DNA from: an uncultured Sutterella sp.
Lineage (GTDB): Bacteria; Pseudomonadota; Gammaproteobacteria; Burkholderiales; Burkholderiaceae_F
Reading direction: 5' to 3'
Length of the DNA: 43,946 nt
Assembly (NCBI GenBank): GCA_905194315.1
Contig: CAJJRX010000017.1
Location: 1-43,946 of the forward strand
This document shows positions 8,601 to 16,185 of this stretch, piece after piece. Every line of letters begins with the position of its first letter. Within the stretch, counting starts at the first letter, position 1. Under the pieces are notes generated by a model. It was not told the origin of the DNA and did no database searches. It was given only the letters and a program-made list of their open reading frames with translations. Made by a program: the position numbers and the translations under genes.

Positions 8601-8622
8601 AATATCAATAGGCGTTGATATT
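8601..8622. promoter_or_regulatory. Inverted repeat upstream of parA, possible auto-regulatory operator
   Basis: AATATCAA (8601-8608) and TTGATATT (8615-8622) form a perfect 8-bp inverted repeat with a 6-bp spacer, 57 bp before the parA start. A further TTGATAT lies at 8622-8628. Partition operons are commonly auto-regulated from such sites. The binding protein (ParA, ParB or the small HTH protein) is not determinable here. Confidence 0.45.
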
Positions 8623-8679
8623 TGATATAGTTAAGGGCATAATGTGCTTTGATCGGGCTGAACCACGAAGGAAACACGG

Positions 8680-9453
8680 ATGTCTGCTATCGTCATGTCG
8701 ATTGCCAACCAGAAAGGTGGCGTAGGAAAGACCACAGTTGCTACACAGTTGGCATTTGATCTCACCATCAAACGCGGTAAGAAAGTCCTCTATATCGACA
8801 TGGATGCTCAGGGCAACGGAACGTCCGTCCTTTTGCGCGATCATCCGATCACCGGAACAGAAGCCACGTCGCTCTTTGATCCGGACTGCAATGAATTCAT
8901 TCCGACGCCCACGGACCGTGGTATCGATATTCTTCCCACCCCCTGTAACAGCCGTCTGAGTTATGACCTGGAGGGGCTGCCCGAAGAATATATGACAATT
9001 CCGCGCGAGAAAATTCAACCCCTTCTTGACAAGTATGACGTCATTCTCGTGGACTGCCCGCCTAATCTCGGGCTGAAGCTGCGCTCTGCGCTTACCATGT
9101 CCACTCACGTCTTCTGTCCCATCCGCCTTTGCGGTTTCGCTGTCGAAGGGCTTTCCGGTCTGCTTGAAACCATTACGGATATTCAGCAGACGACAAACCC
9201 GACACTGAAACTTATCGGCGCTCTCATTAATGCGTTCGACCGTTCGACAACCAACATCAAAACGCTCGAACTCATTCAGGACCAGATGTCAGATGTTGTT
9301 CTCAAATCTGTCATCAAACACCGCACACCTCTGGACAAGGCAAACACCTTCGGTATCCCGATCTGGGAAGTGATCGGTGCACATCGTGCATCGCGCGAAG
9401 TTGAACGCGCTTTTCTGGAGATATACAAAAAACTGGGAATCGAGGCTAGCTAA
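8680..9453 (+). CDS. parA: Partition ATPase ParA
   Basis: A 257-residue Walker-type ATPase that moves replicon copies apart by forming dynamic patterns on the nucleoid with its partner ParB. The deviant Walker A motif is at the N-terminus (NQKGGVGKTTVATQLAFDL, residues about 10-28), the A' motif VDCPPNLGLKLR lies near residue 125, and the Soj-like fold is complete. There is no N-terminal helix-turn-helix extension, so it is of the short (type Ib / chromosomal-like) class. The ATG at 8680 follows GAAGGAAA. parB starts five bases after its stop, so the two are certainly co-transcribed. The upstream inverted repeat suggests auto-regulation. Confidence 0.93.
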   Translation: MSAIVMSIANQKGGVGKTTVATQLAFDLTIKRGKKVLYIDMDAQGNGTSVLLRDHPITGTEATSLFDPDCNEFIPTPTDRGIDILPTPCNSRLSYDLEGLPEEYMTIPREKIQPLLDKYDVILVDCPPNLGLKLRSALTMSTHVFCPIRLCGFAVEGLSGLLETITDIQQTTNPTLKLIGALINAFDRSTTNIKTLELIQDQMSDVVLKSVIKHRTPLDKANTFGIPIWEVIGAHRASREVERAFLEIYKKLGIEAS

Positions 9454-9458
9454 GCATC

Positions 9459-10499
9459 ATGGCGATAAAACCCGTTAACAACCTCAACTTTAGCGCCATC
9501 GCCAACAAGGCGAAGACCGTCAACGCTGCAGCTGAAAATGCTGAACGGCTCTCTCAGAACGGCTCTCAGGAAGCTTTGCTGACCCTGCCCGTGGAGAGCA
9601 TTGATATCAATCCGCAGGTGCGAACCGTATTTGTCGAGGAGAGTATCGAAGAACTGGCAGCCTCCATCAAAGAGCGCGGTCAGATCTCTCCGATCACTGT
9701 TCGCAAAAACGGTACCCGCTATACGCTCATCACCGGTGAACGCCGTCTGCGTGCTGTGAAAAAACTCGGACAGCCGACGATTAAAGCGATTGTCCAGAAC
9801 AATGTTCAGAGCGATGCGGACGTTACGGTCTCCCAGCTGATTGAAAACCTTCAGCGTGAGGATATGGGACCGCTTGAAATCGGTGTGGCCTACAGCAAAC
9901 TCATGAAAAGCGAGAACTGGTCCGCTGAAGAGGCTGCCAGACAAACCGGCAAATCCACCCGCTATGTCTACCGCATGATTTCTGTGGCAGATCTGCCCGA
10001 GCGTGCCCAGCAGTGGATTGAAGAGGAGATTCTTACCGATACCGTAGCAATCGAGCGACTCTCCAAATTCTACAAAGCCAGTCCCCGGCCCGAAGAGATC
10101 ACGGAAAAGCTGGAGCATTTTGTCGAACGCGGGCAGAACATCACCCGTGCCGTTGTAGAAGGGCTGGCAGTTCCTGCCAAATCCCGTAAACCGCTCAAGG
10201 CCGTTCCGCTCAAAGACGTTCCGCTCACGGTGACCAATGCCAGTGACCTGCGTCGCGAGAAGGGCTACGAGGATTACGAGTTTCCCGGAATGAACTTCCA
10301 GATTCTCTGCGAAGTCACTCTGCCTGGTGTCAACAAAGGTAAACCCGTTAAAGGAGCTCAGGTGGTTCCGAACATTGTGCCTAAAGACCGGACAAAAGCG
10401 GTTGTTGAGCACGAGGGGCGGATCTATGTGGTTCCATGGAATAACGTCAGAATTTACGAGACGATTATCCTGGATAAAAAATCAGGTAAGAAGGCTTAA
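9459..10499 (+). CDS. parB: Centromere-binding partition protein ParB
   Basis: A 346-residue ParB-family CTPase and DNA clamp. Residues about 44-110 form the ParB/sulfiredoxin-like domain with the nucleotide-binding box TGERRLRA, followed by a helix-turn-helix domain (about 140-200, including AARQTGKSTRYVYRM). The C-terminal part (about 280-346, VVEHEGRIYVVPWNNVRIYE) looks like a small beta domain rather than the usual leucine-zipper-like dimer end, somewhat as in KorB-type proteins; this comparison is tentative. The family binds palindromic parS sites and spreads from them. The 24-copy GTGCACATGTGCAC array is the obvious candidate target because no canonical chromosomal parS (TGTTTCACGTGAAACA-like) is seen in the window. 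Confidence 0.92.
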   Translation: MAIKPVNNLNFSAIANKAKTVNAAAENAERLSQNGSQEALLTLPVESIDINPQVRTVFVEESIEELAASIKERGQISPITVRKNGTRYTLITGERRLRAVKKLGQPTIKAIVQNNVQSDADVTVSQLIENLQREDMGPLEIGVAYSKLMKSENWSAEEAARQTGKSTRYVYRMISVADLPERAQQWIEEEILTDTVAIERLSKFYKASPRPEEITEKLEHFVERGQNITRAVVEGLAVPAKSRKPLKAVPLKDVPLTVTNASDLRREKGYEDYEFPGMNFQILCEVTLPGVNKGKPVKGAQVVPNIVPKDRTKAVVEHEGRIYVVPWNNVRIYETIILDKKSGKKA

Positions 10500-10513
10500 T
10501 AGGAGAAGACGTT

Positions 10514-10795
10514 ATGGCCGCTAAAGCAGAAGTGATTGTTGATGTCTTGTACTGCCTTCTGACATTGAAGAATCCGTCTTTGCAGATGTTGGAAAAAGCA
10601 ACAGGGTGCTCAAAGCAGACGTTGCGACGTCATTTCAAAACACTCGCACAGCAGTACGGTGTAAAACTGCATTTTGAACGCAGTCAGCGTGCTGCAGACG
10701 GAGGTATCGGGACGTATGTGCTTGAGGATACCGGTGTGTTTGACAGTGTCAAAGTTGTGAACCTTGTCAATTCGCAGCAGACTCAATCCGATTGA
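10514..10795 (+). CDS. Small helix-turn-helix protein in the partition operon
   Basis: A 93-residue protein starting 14 bp after parB with a clear ribosome site (AGGAG, 10502-10506). Residues about 18-40 (PSLQMLEKATGCSKQTLRRHFKTLA) look like a winged or simple helix-turn-helix of the DeoR/MarR-like kind; no other domain is seen. The terminator just downstream makes it the last gene of parA-parB-orf. A role as regulator of the operon, or as a third partition or copy-control factor, is inferred from position only. I do not recognise the family. Confidence 0.75.
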   Translation: MAAKAEVIVDVLYCLLTLKNPSLQMLEKATGCSKQTLRRHFKTLAQQYGVKLHFERSQRAADGGIGTYVLEDTGVFDSVKVVNLVNSQQTQSD

Positions 10796-10820
10796 ATCCG
10801 GCGATAACCGCCGGCAGATC

Positions 10821-10852
10821 AGGCTCTTTCCTTTCAGGCGAGAGCCTTTTTT
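10821..10852 (+). terminator. Rho-independent terminator of the partition operon
   Basis: AGGCTCT (10821-10827) pairs with AGAGCCT (10841-10847) and is followed by six T. It separates the par genes from the Fur-controlled heme genes. Confidence 0.85.
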
Positions 10853-10934
10853 GCGCGCGGAAGGATAAAGAAGACTATCGGTAATATAAAATCTATAGTC
10901 TTTAAAAATCGTGTTATCCCGCCTTTATGGTATT

Positions 10935-10953
10935 GGTAATGAGAATCACTCGC
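10935..10953 (+). promoter_or_regulatory. Fur-box-like site 1 upstream of hutW
   Basis: GGTAATGAGAATCACTCGC matches 14 of 19 positions of the Fur consensus GATAATGATAATCATTATC. It lies about 185 bp before hutW in an otherwise empty 342-bp gap (10796-11137). Confidence 0.5.
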
Positions 10954-11089
10954 ATTTAAAACCGTCCCGTTCTGTCTGATAATTCTGCAGTTTTGCGAAT
11001 AAATCAACAGCTTATAAAGCTATAGCGCTCAGACTTCCGTGATCACTGAGGATACCGGTGATTCCGCATAAAAACCGGCATTGCGTTTA

Positions 11090-11124
11090 TATAATGCCTC
11101 TTATTGATAATGATTCTCATTACG
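11090..11124 (+). promoter_or_regulatory. hutW promoter -10 element overlapped downstream by a Fur box
   Basis: A perfect -10 hexamer TATAAT at 11090-11095 has no clear -35 partner. Eleven bases later GATAATGATTCTCATTACG (11106-11124) matches 15 of 19 positions of the Fur consensus and would cover the transcription start, the standard arrangement for iron repression. The hutW ATG is at 11138 with AGGAAGG upstream. Confidence 0.75.
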
Positions 11125-11137
11125 ACAGGAAGGCAGT

Positions 11138-12631
11138 ATGTTAGACGTTTCGCAAAGTTCTTCTCAGGAGGTGCATTCTCAAGGCGCAACAGCCTCTGCG
11201 GACATCTCCCGCAGAGAGTCTTCGAACCCTGTCATGCACGGCAAGCCCGCACATACCTTTGATGCAGGCGCCAGACACATGCAGGAGCGTCTGAACCGGT
11301 CCTCCTCTGCCGAGGCTTTCTTTGCCAATCCGAAGGATCCGCTGCACAGTGCTTTTGCCGCCAAAGCGGCGGTCCACTCCGCACCGGGCGGTATGCCCTA
11401 TACAGGCACACTTGCCGCAGAGAAACTCGAGGAGCTCAGTGAGCGCAAACGCAAAGGCAAGGGGCTTGCCTATATTCATGTGCCGTTTTGCGAAACCCGC
11501 TGTCTGTACTGCCTTTTTTATCAGAATCCTTTCGATGAGGAACAGAGCCGGCTGTTTGCGGATGATCTCATCCGTGAACTCCGAATGTGGGCTGACCGCC
11601 CGGTACAGCAGCTCTCTCCGATTCATGCACTGTACTTTGGCGGCGGAACCCCCACCGCACTGGCACCTGCGGATATCCGGCGTGTGCTCGATGCGGTACG
11701 GGATAATCTGCCGCTTGCAAACGACTGTGAAATCACTTTCGAAGGTCGCATTCACAACTTCAGTGATGAAAAGGTGGAGGCTGCGCTCGCCGGCGGTGTA
11801 AACCGCTTTTCCCTGGGGGTTCAGAGTTTCAGTACTGAAGTGCGTCAGCTTCAGCGGCGCGTTGATGACAGAGACACACTGATCCGCCGGCTGGAAAAAC
11901 TTGCCGGGTATGACGAGGCGGCGGTCGTTATTGACCTTATTTACGGATTCCCCAAACAGACCATGGCGGTCTGGAAGGAGGATCTCGCTATTGCCTCCTC
12001 ACTGCCGCTTGACGGGGTTGACTGCTATCAGCTCAATGTGTTTGAGAAGGCGCCCATGGCCAGATTCATCAGCAACGGGAAAATGCCGCCGGCAGCGGAC
12101 ACGGCTCTCAAAGCGGACATGTTTGCCGAAAGCGTTCAGCATTTCACCCGTGAAAACTGGCGACGCCTCTCCAACAACCACTGGGGGCAGACTGCCCGCG
12201 AGCGCAACATCTACAACCAGCTCGGCAAGTCAGCCGCTGACTGCCTTGCTTTCGGCTCAGGTGCCGGCGGGCGGCTGCACGGCTTCAGCTACATGATCGA
12301 GCGCAAACTCGATCACTGGCGGGAGATGATTCACGCCGGGAAAAAACCGGTGAGTTTTCTCGCAGCACCGCAGCCGGACTGGTATCTGCTTCGTCAGGTT
12401 TCCTCAGACATGGAATCAGGATCGATCAACCTTAAACGTATCGGTGCGCTGTACCACACTCCCGTGGATGTCATCGCCCGCCCCCTCGTCACGCAGTGGG
12501 AGGAGGCCGGCCTGCTGACACGCTCCGGAGACTGGCTGCATCAGACAGTAGCAGGGCAGTACTGGCATGTCACGATGGCACAACTGCTTGTGACCTATCT
12601 GCAGGCCGTGCTCCGGGAACAGGCACGCTGA
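11138..12631 (+). CDS. hutW: HutW/ChuW-type anaerobic heme-degrading radical SAM enzyme
   Basis: A 497-residue radical S-adenosylmethionine protein. The iron-sulfur motif CxxxCxxC is at residues 118-125 (CETRCLYC) within YIHVPFCETRCLYC, followed by YFGGGTPTAL; the arrangement and length fit the HemW-like branch that includes ChuW/HutW. In known members the enzyme opens the heme ring by radical methyl transfer without oxygen, freeing iron and yielding a linear tetrapyrrole. About 90 N-terminal residues precede the catalytic domain and look low in structure. Placement directly behind a Fur box and in front of a TonB-dependent receptor and hutX supports heme use rather than coproporphyrinogen oxidation. 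Confidence 0.85.
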   Translation: MLDVSQSSSQEVHSQGATASADISRRESSNPVMHGKPAHTFDAGARHMQERLNRSSSAEAFFANPKDPLHSAFAAKAAVHSAPGGMPYTGTLAAEKLEELSERKRKGKGLAYIHVPFCETRCLYCLFYQNPFDEEQSRLFADDLIRELRMWADRPVQQLSPIHALYFGGGTPTALAPADIRRVLDAVRDNLPLANDCEITFEGRIHNFSDEKVEAALAGGVNRFSLGVQSFSTEVRQLQRRVDDRDTLIRRLEKLAGYDEAAVVIDLIYGFPKQTMAVWKEDLAIASSLPLDGVDCYQLNVFEKAPMARFISNGKMPPAADTALKADMFAESVQHFTRENWRRLSNNHWGQTARERNIYNQLGKSAADCLAFGSGAGGRLHGFSYMIERKLDHWREMIHAGKKPVSFLAAPQPDWYLLRQVSSDMESGSINLKRIGALYHTPVDVIARPLVTQWEEAGLLTRSGDWLHQTVAGQYWHVTMAQLLVTYLQAVLREQAR

Positions 12632-12667
12632 TTAACACACCTCATAGCTCATTTAACAGAGACACCT

Positions 12668-14755
12668 ATGCAGAACACAAAATTGACCAGACTCCCCCTT
12701 GTTATCGCCTTGTGGAGCGCTTTTGCCAGTCCTCAGCTGATGGCCGCTGAAAACCTGACCACCGGTGACGTGCGGGTTACCGCCAGCCGTGTGGAACGCG
12801 AGCTCCTAGACGTCAACATGTCCGTGTCGGTGATCACGGCAGAGGATATCGAGCGTAGCGGTGCTCAGACCATTGCCGACCTGATCAAGGATGTGCCGGG
12901 GGTTGAGATCAACACTGACGGCAGCCAGGGGATCAAGCGCGTGATGATCCGTGGCGAGGATGCCTTCCGTACGCTCATTATGATTGACGGCCAGCGCATG
13001 ACCGAACAGAAGTCCATGTCGGGTACGCCGATTCTGATCGATCCGGCGCAGATTGAACGTATTGAAGTGATCAAGGGTCCCGCCTCCGTTCTCTATGGTG
13101 CTGACGCGCTCGGTGGCGCCATCAACATCATCACGAAAAAAGGCGGCAAGGACACCGTTCAGGGGTCTGTGAGTGCCGGTCTCAACTCGTCGAACAACGG
13201 CGGCAGTGCATCAGCTCAGATTTACGGCAAGGCGGGGGACTTCCGCTACCGTCTCGGTGCTGCCTACGAAAAAGGCAATGACCTTGAACTTGCCCACGGG
13301 AAGGCGCCGGGCACGGACTTCTCCTCCAAAGCGGCCAATGCCTATCTTGCGTACGACATCAGTCCGAGCCATACGATCGGTCTGAGTGCCGATCACTTTG
13401 ACCTGGATTTCGGTTCCTCTTCGCCGGAGTTTGACTCACTCGATGACTTCTATGTGAAGGTTCCCTCCTGGAAGCGCACCAAGGTGGGGGTGTTCGATGA
13501 GATCCGCTACGTCAATGACTACCTCTCCAAAGTGCGCACGGATGTTTTCTATCAGAAGAGTTCGAAGTACATGGATAACCATGTGCACGTCGGTACTCCG
13601 GCAGTCGATGTGACCAATGACAACACCGCTGACAACACCCTCAAGCAGATCGGTGCCTCGGTTCAGGCGGACTGGACACTCGGTGAGAAACTCTATCTCA
13701 TCACCGGATATGACCTCACGTATGAAAAGCTTGATGCCACCACGGTCAGTGACACGAGTCACGCGATGGGCGGACGGGCGTTTTCAACAGTCTCGTCCTG
13801 GAACTACAAGGGTGATCTGCTCACGCAGGCGCTTTATGCCTCCGCTGACTATCAGCTGACGGATGAGGTGACCCTCAATGCCGGTGCCCGCTACACCCAC
13901 GTCAGAACGACGATGGACCGTGCTGACGGCACCAAGGTGAGCATGGGTACGACAAGTCCCCTGAGCGCACAGACGGGTAAAGAAACAGACGGCCGTGTGG
14001 TGTTCAATGCCGGTGTCATCTGGCGTCCTGTGGAAGCGCTTGCACTGCGTGCCGCCTGGACACAGGGCTTCAGAACGCCGCTGCTGCAGGAGCGCTATCT
14101 TGACACGACCATGGGGCAGTCAAGCAGCACCCTCAAGGGCAATCCGGATCTGAAACCGGAAACGAGCAACAATTTTGAACTCGGCGCCCGCTGGGTCAAG
14201 GGTGGCGCAACCCTCGACGCATCCGTGTTCTACAACCGCGCGTCGGACTACATCACCTCGCTGTACGTCGGGATGCAGGGTCGCACCGCTGTCTACCAGT
14301 ATGACAACGTTGCCAAGGCCAATACCGTTGGTCTTGAGCTTGCCGGCTCCTATCAGATCGGTACGACCGGCTTTGAGCCGCATGTGAGCCTGACGGTGCT
14401 GCGCCGCGAATTCAAGCAGGACGGGATCTCCACAACCGATACCGGTACACCTCGCGTGCGTGCCACCTACGGTGTGAAGTGGACCGGTGACACGTCGCTC
14501 GGACGTCTGTCCACGGACCTCTTTGCCCGTTCCGCCTCGAGTGCCAGGAACTACGACTTCTCGCAGAAGGCTGTCACGGCACGCTATGACGGCTGGACTA
14601 CGCTCAACTTCACCACGAGCCTCGACTTCGGGGCCAACAAGGCCTACAACGTGAGTGCCGGTCTGTACAACCTGCTCAACAAGGACTATGTCACACCGAC
14701 CTCTACCTATGAAGCCGGACGTTACGGCGAGGTGAAATTCACCGCGCGTTTCTAA
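12668..14755 (+). CDS. TonB-dependent outer-membrane receptor, probably for heme
   Basis: A 695-residue protein with a signal peptide (about 1-26, ending LMAAEN), a TonB-box/plug region (about 36-160: VTASRVERELLDVNMSVSV, then DVPGVEI, MIRGEDAFRTLIMIDG, PASVLYGADALGGAINIITKK) and a beta-barrel ending in the terminal phenylalanine (FTARF). It would bring its ligand across the outer membrane using energy from the ExbB-ExbD-TonB proteins encoded 4 kb downstream. Heme or another iron-porphyrin is inferred from the neighbours HutW and HutX; I did not identify the FRAP/NPNL signature of classic heme receptors with confidence. Start at 12668, 36 bp after hutW. Confidence 0.85.
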   Translation: MQNTKLTRLPLVIALWSAFASPQLMAAENLTTGDVRVTASRVERELLDVNMSVSVITAEDIERSGAQTIADLIKDVPGVEINTDGSQGIKRVMIRGEDAFRTLIMIDGQRMTEQKSMSGTPILIDPAQIERIEVIKGPASVLYGADALGGAINIITKKGGKDTVQGSVSAGLNSSNNGGSASAQIYGKAGDFRYRLGAAYEKGNDLELAHGKAPGTDFSSKAANAYLAYDISPSHTIGLSADHFDLDFGSSSPEFDSLDDFYVKVPSWKRTKVGVFDEIRYVNDYLSKVRTDVFYQKSSKYMDNHVHVGTPAVDVTNDNTADNTLKQIGASVQADWTLGEKLYLITGYDLTYEKLDATTVSDTSHAMGGRAFSTVSSWNYKGDLLTQALYASADYQLTDEVTLNAGARYTHVRTTMDRADGTKVSMGTTSPLSAQTGKETDGRVVFNAGVIWRPVEALALRAAWTQGFRTPLLQERYLDTTMGQSSSTLKGNPDLKPETSNNFELGARWVKGGATLDASVFYNRASDYITSLYVGMQGRTAVYQYDNVAKANTVGLELAGSYQIGTTGFEPHVSLTVLRREFKQDGISTTDTGTPRVRATYGVKWTGDTSLGRLSTDLFARSASSARNYDFSQKAVTARYDGWTTLNFTTSLDFGANKAYNVSAGLYNLLNKDYVTPTSTYEAGRYGEVKFTARF

Positions 14756-14859
14756 TCCTTTCTGTCTGAGAACGGAACGGCCGGTACGGCTGCCGCGTAA
14801 GGATCGCGACGTCATGCCGGCCGGCTCGTCCGTACAGAAAACAACTCGGGAGTATCACA

Positions 14860-15408
14860 GTGACTGTTGCGGAAAGAATGCGGCACTACTGGAGTGCACG
14901 GGAGCTGGTGCTTGTCGGTGTGTTTGCTGCGGCAACCAAGCTCTCCAGTCTTCTGATTGCTCTGGCCGGCGGCGGGATGAATCCGCTCTCGCTGATTGCC
15001 AAGAATGTGGTTTACACCACGCTGCTGATCGTGCTGCTGACCAAGGTGCGAAAACCCGGCACGCTGGTGCTGTTTACCCTGGTGAGCACACTGGTGAGTA
15101 CGGTCATGCTCGGCGGTTCGCTGACACTGCTGCCCACAGCCCTTCTCGGGGCGGTGATTGCCGAAGGTGCGGTCCTTGCACTGTGCTCAAGGACATCCCG
15201 CTTCAGACCGTGGGTCGCCGCCGGGGTAAACGATTTTGCCGCCAAAGCGCTCTCGCTTGGCGCCTCATATCTTTTTCTGCGCGAGAATCCCTCGCTCATG
15301 ATGATGGTTCTGCCTGTGGTGCTGATCGGCTACCTGGGCTCCATGGCCGGTCTCTGGGTCGGCTGGAAAACGGTTGGAGAACTCAAACATGCGGGATTTG
15401 TTCGGTAA
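14860..15408 (+). CDS. ECF-type importer substrate-binding (S) component, Trep_Strep/MptD-like
   Basis: A 182-residue membrane protein with about five to six hydrophobic segments, starting with GTG at 14860 behind GGGAG (seven-base spacing). Size, the opening ARELVLVGVFAAATKLSS and its place in front of a CbiQ-like T protein and a double ATPase identify it as the S component of an energy-coupling-factor importer; the family resembles the Trep_Strep type of integral membrane proteins. Substrate is inferred as heme or a breakdown product or metal from it, because the gene lies between the receptor and hutX. There is no periplasmic binding protein gene in the locus, which fits ECF transport. Confidence 0.75.
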   Translation: MTVAERMRHYWSARELVLVGVFAAATKLSSLLIALAGGGMNPLSLIAKNVVYTTLLIVLLTKVRKPGTLVLFTLVSTLVSTVMLGGSLTLLPTALLGAVIAEGAVLALCSRTSRFRPWVAAGVNDFAAKALSLGASYLFLRENPSLMMMVLPVVLIGYLGSMAGLWVGWKTVGELKHAGFVR

Positions 15409-16174
15409 AAAAACAGCGCTGGCAGGTCCTCTGCACGGACTTTCCGCAGCGGTGAAACTCATCATCACCCTGATTGTGGCGGTTCTTGTGCTGGTGATCT
15501 CCGGCCCGGTGGGGCAGGGGATCTGTCTGCTGGCGACCACCCTTTATGCGAGTGCCATGAAGCGTCCGAAGCTGCTCCTCGGAATGTTTGCCGCGATGGC
15601 AGGCATGACCGTGCTGGCGATCGGCTTTGCCGCTCTGGTCGATATGGTGTTCCCCGGTATGGGCGGTTCAAAGACCAACGGGCTGGTGATTCCGTTTATG
15701 CGCGGAATATCCATGATGAATGTGGTGATGGTGCTTGCACTGACAACAAGGGTCGATGATCTGCTCAACACCCTGGAGTCGTGGCACTGCCCGTTCTGGA
15801 TCTTCTTTCCCATCTCGGTCATGCTCCGTTTTATTCCAACATTCTTCCATGACATTGAACAGGTCTGGGAGACACTGAGAATCCGCGGCTGGCCCATGGG
15901 GTTCAGAATGCTGCTGCTCCACCCGCTGCTGAGTATCCGGCTCTTTCTGGTGCCGGTGCTTTTTCGGGCACTGAAAACCTCCGAGTCGCTCGGCGTATCT
16001 GCTGAACTCAAGGGGGTGGGTGTCGGGTATCACAGCCCCGACAGCCGCACTGCAAGGCTGGGACCGGTTGACCGCTGGGCGCTCGGGGCACTGGCGGCGA
16101 CGGCGCTGCTCGTTGTGCTCGGTGAGGCGACTCTCGGGAGCTATCTGCCGGAAATCAGCCGTGCAATGACCTGA
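15389..16174 (+). CDS. ECF transporter transmembrane (T) component, CbiQ/EcfT-like
   Basis: A 261-residue membrane protein from the ATG at 15389 (ribosome site GGAG at 15376-15379); it overlaps the S-component gene by 20 bp. Several hydrophobic segments are followed by a cytoplasmic helical region with the two coupling motifs expected in EcfT proteins (LRIRGWPMG and later SAELKGVG), which grip the ATPases. The C-terminal helix RWALGALAATALLVVLGEA closes the protein. Together with its neighbours it forms the S-T-AA set of a dedicated ECF importer in the inner membrane. Confidence 0.8.
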   Translation: MRDLFGKKTALAGPLHGLSAAVKLIITLIVAVLVLVISGPVGQGICLLATTLYASAMKRPKLLLGMFAAMAGMTVLAIGFAALVDMVFPGMGGSKTNGLVIPFMRGISMMNVVMVLALTTRVDDLLNTLESWHCPFWIFFPISVMLRFIPTFFHDIEQVWETLRIRGWPMGFRMLLLHPLLSIRLFLVPVLFRALKTSESLGVSAELKGVGVGYHSPDSRTARLGPVDRWALGALAATALLVVLGEATLGSYLPEISRAMT

Positions 16175-16185
16175 CGGGAGAAGTC

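Noticed and set aside
14814..15455. Alternative frame over the ECF S-component gene
   Set aside because: Cysteine- and arginine-rich out-of-frame reading; the overlapping GTG-started frame has a ribosome site and a membrane-protein pattern.
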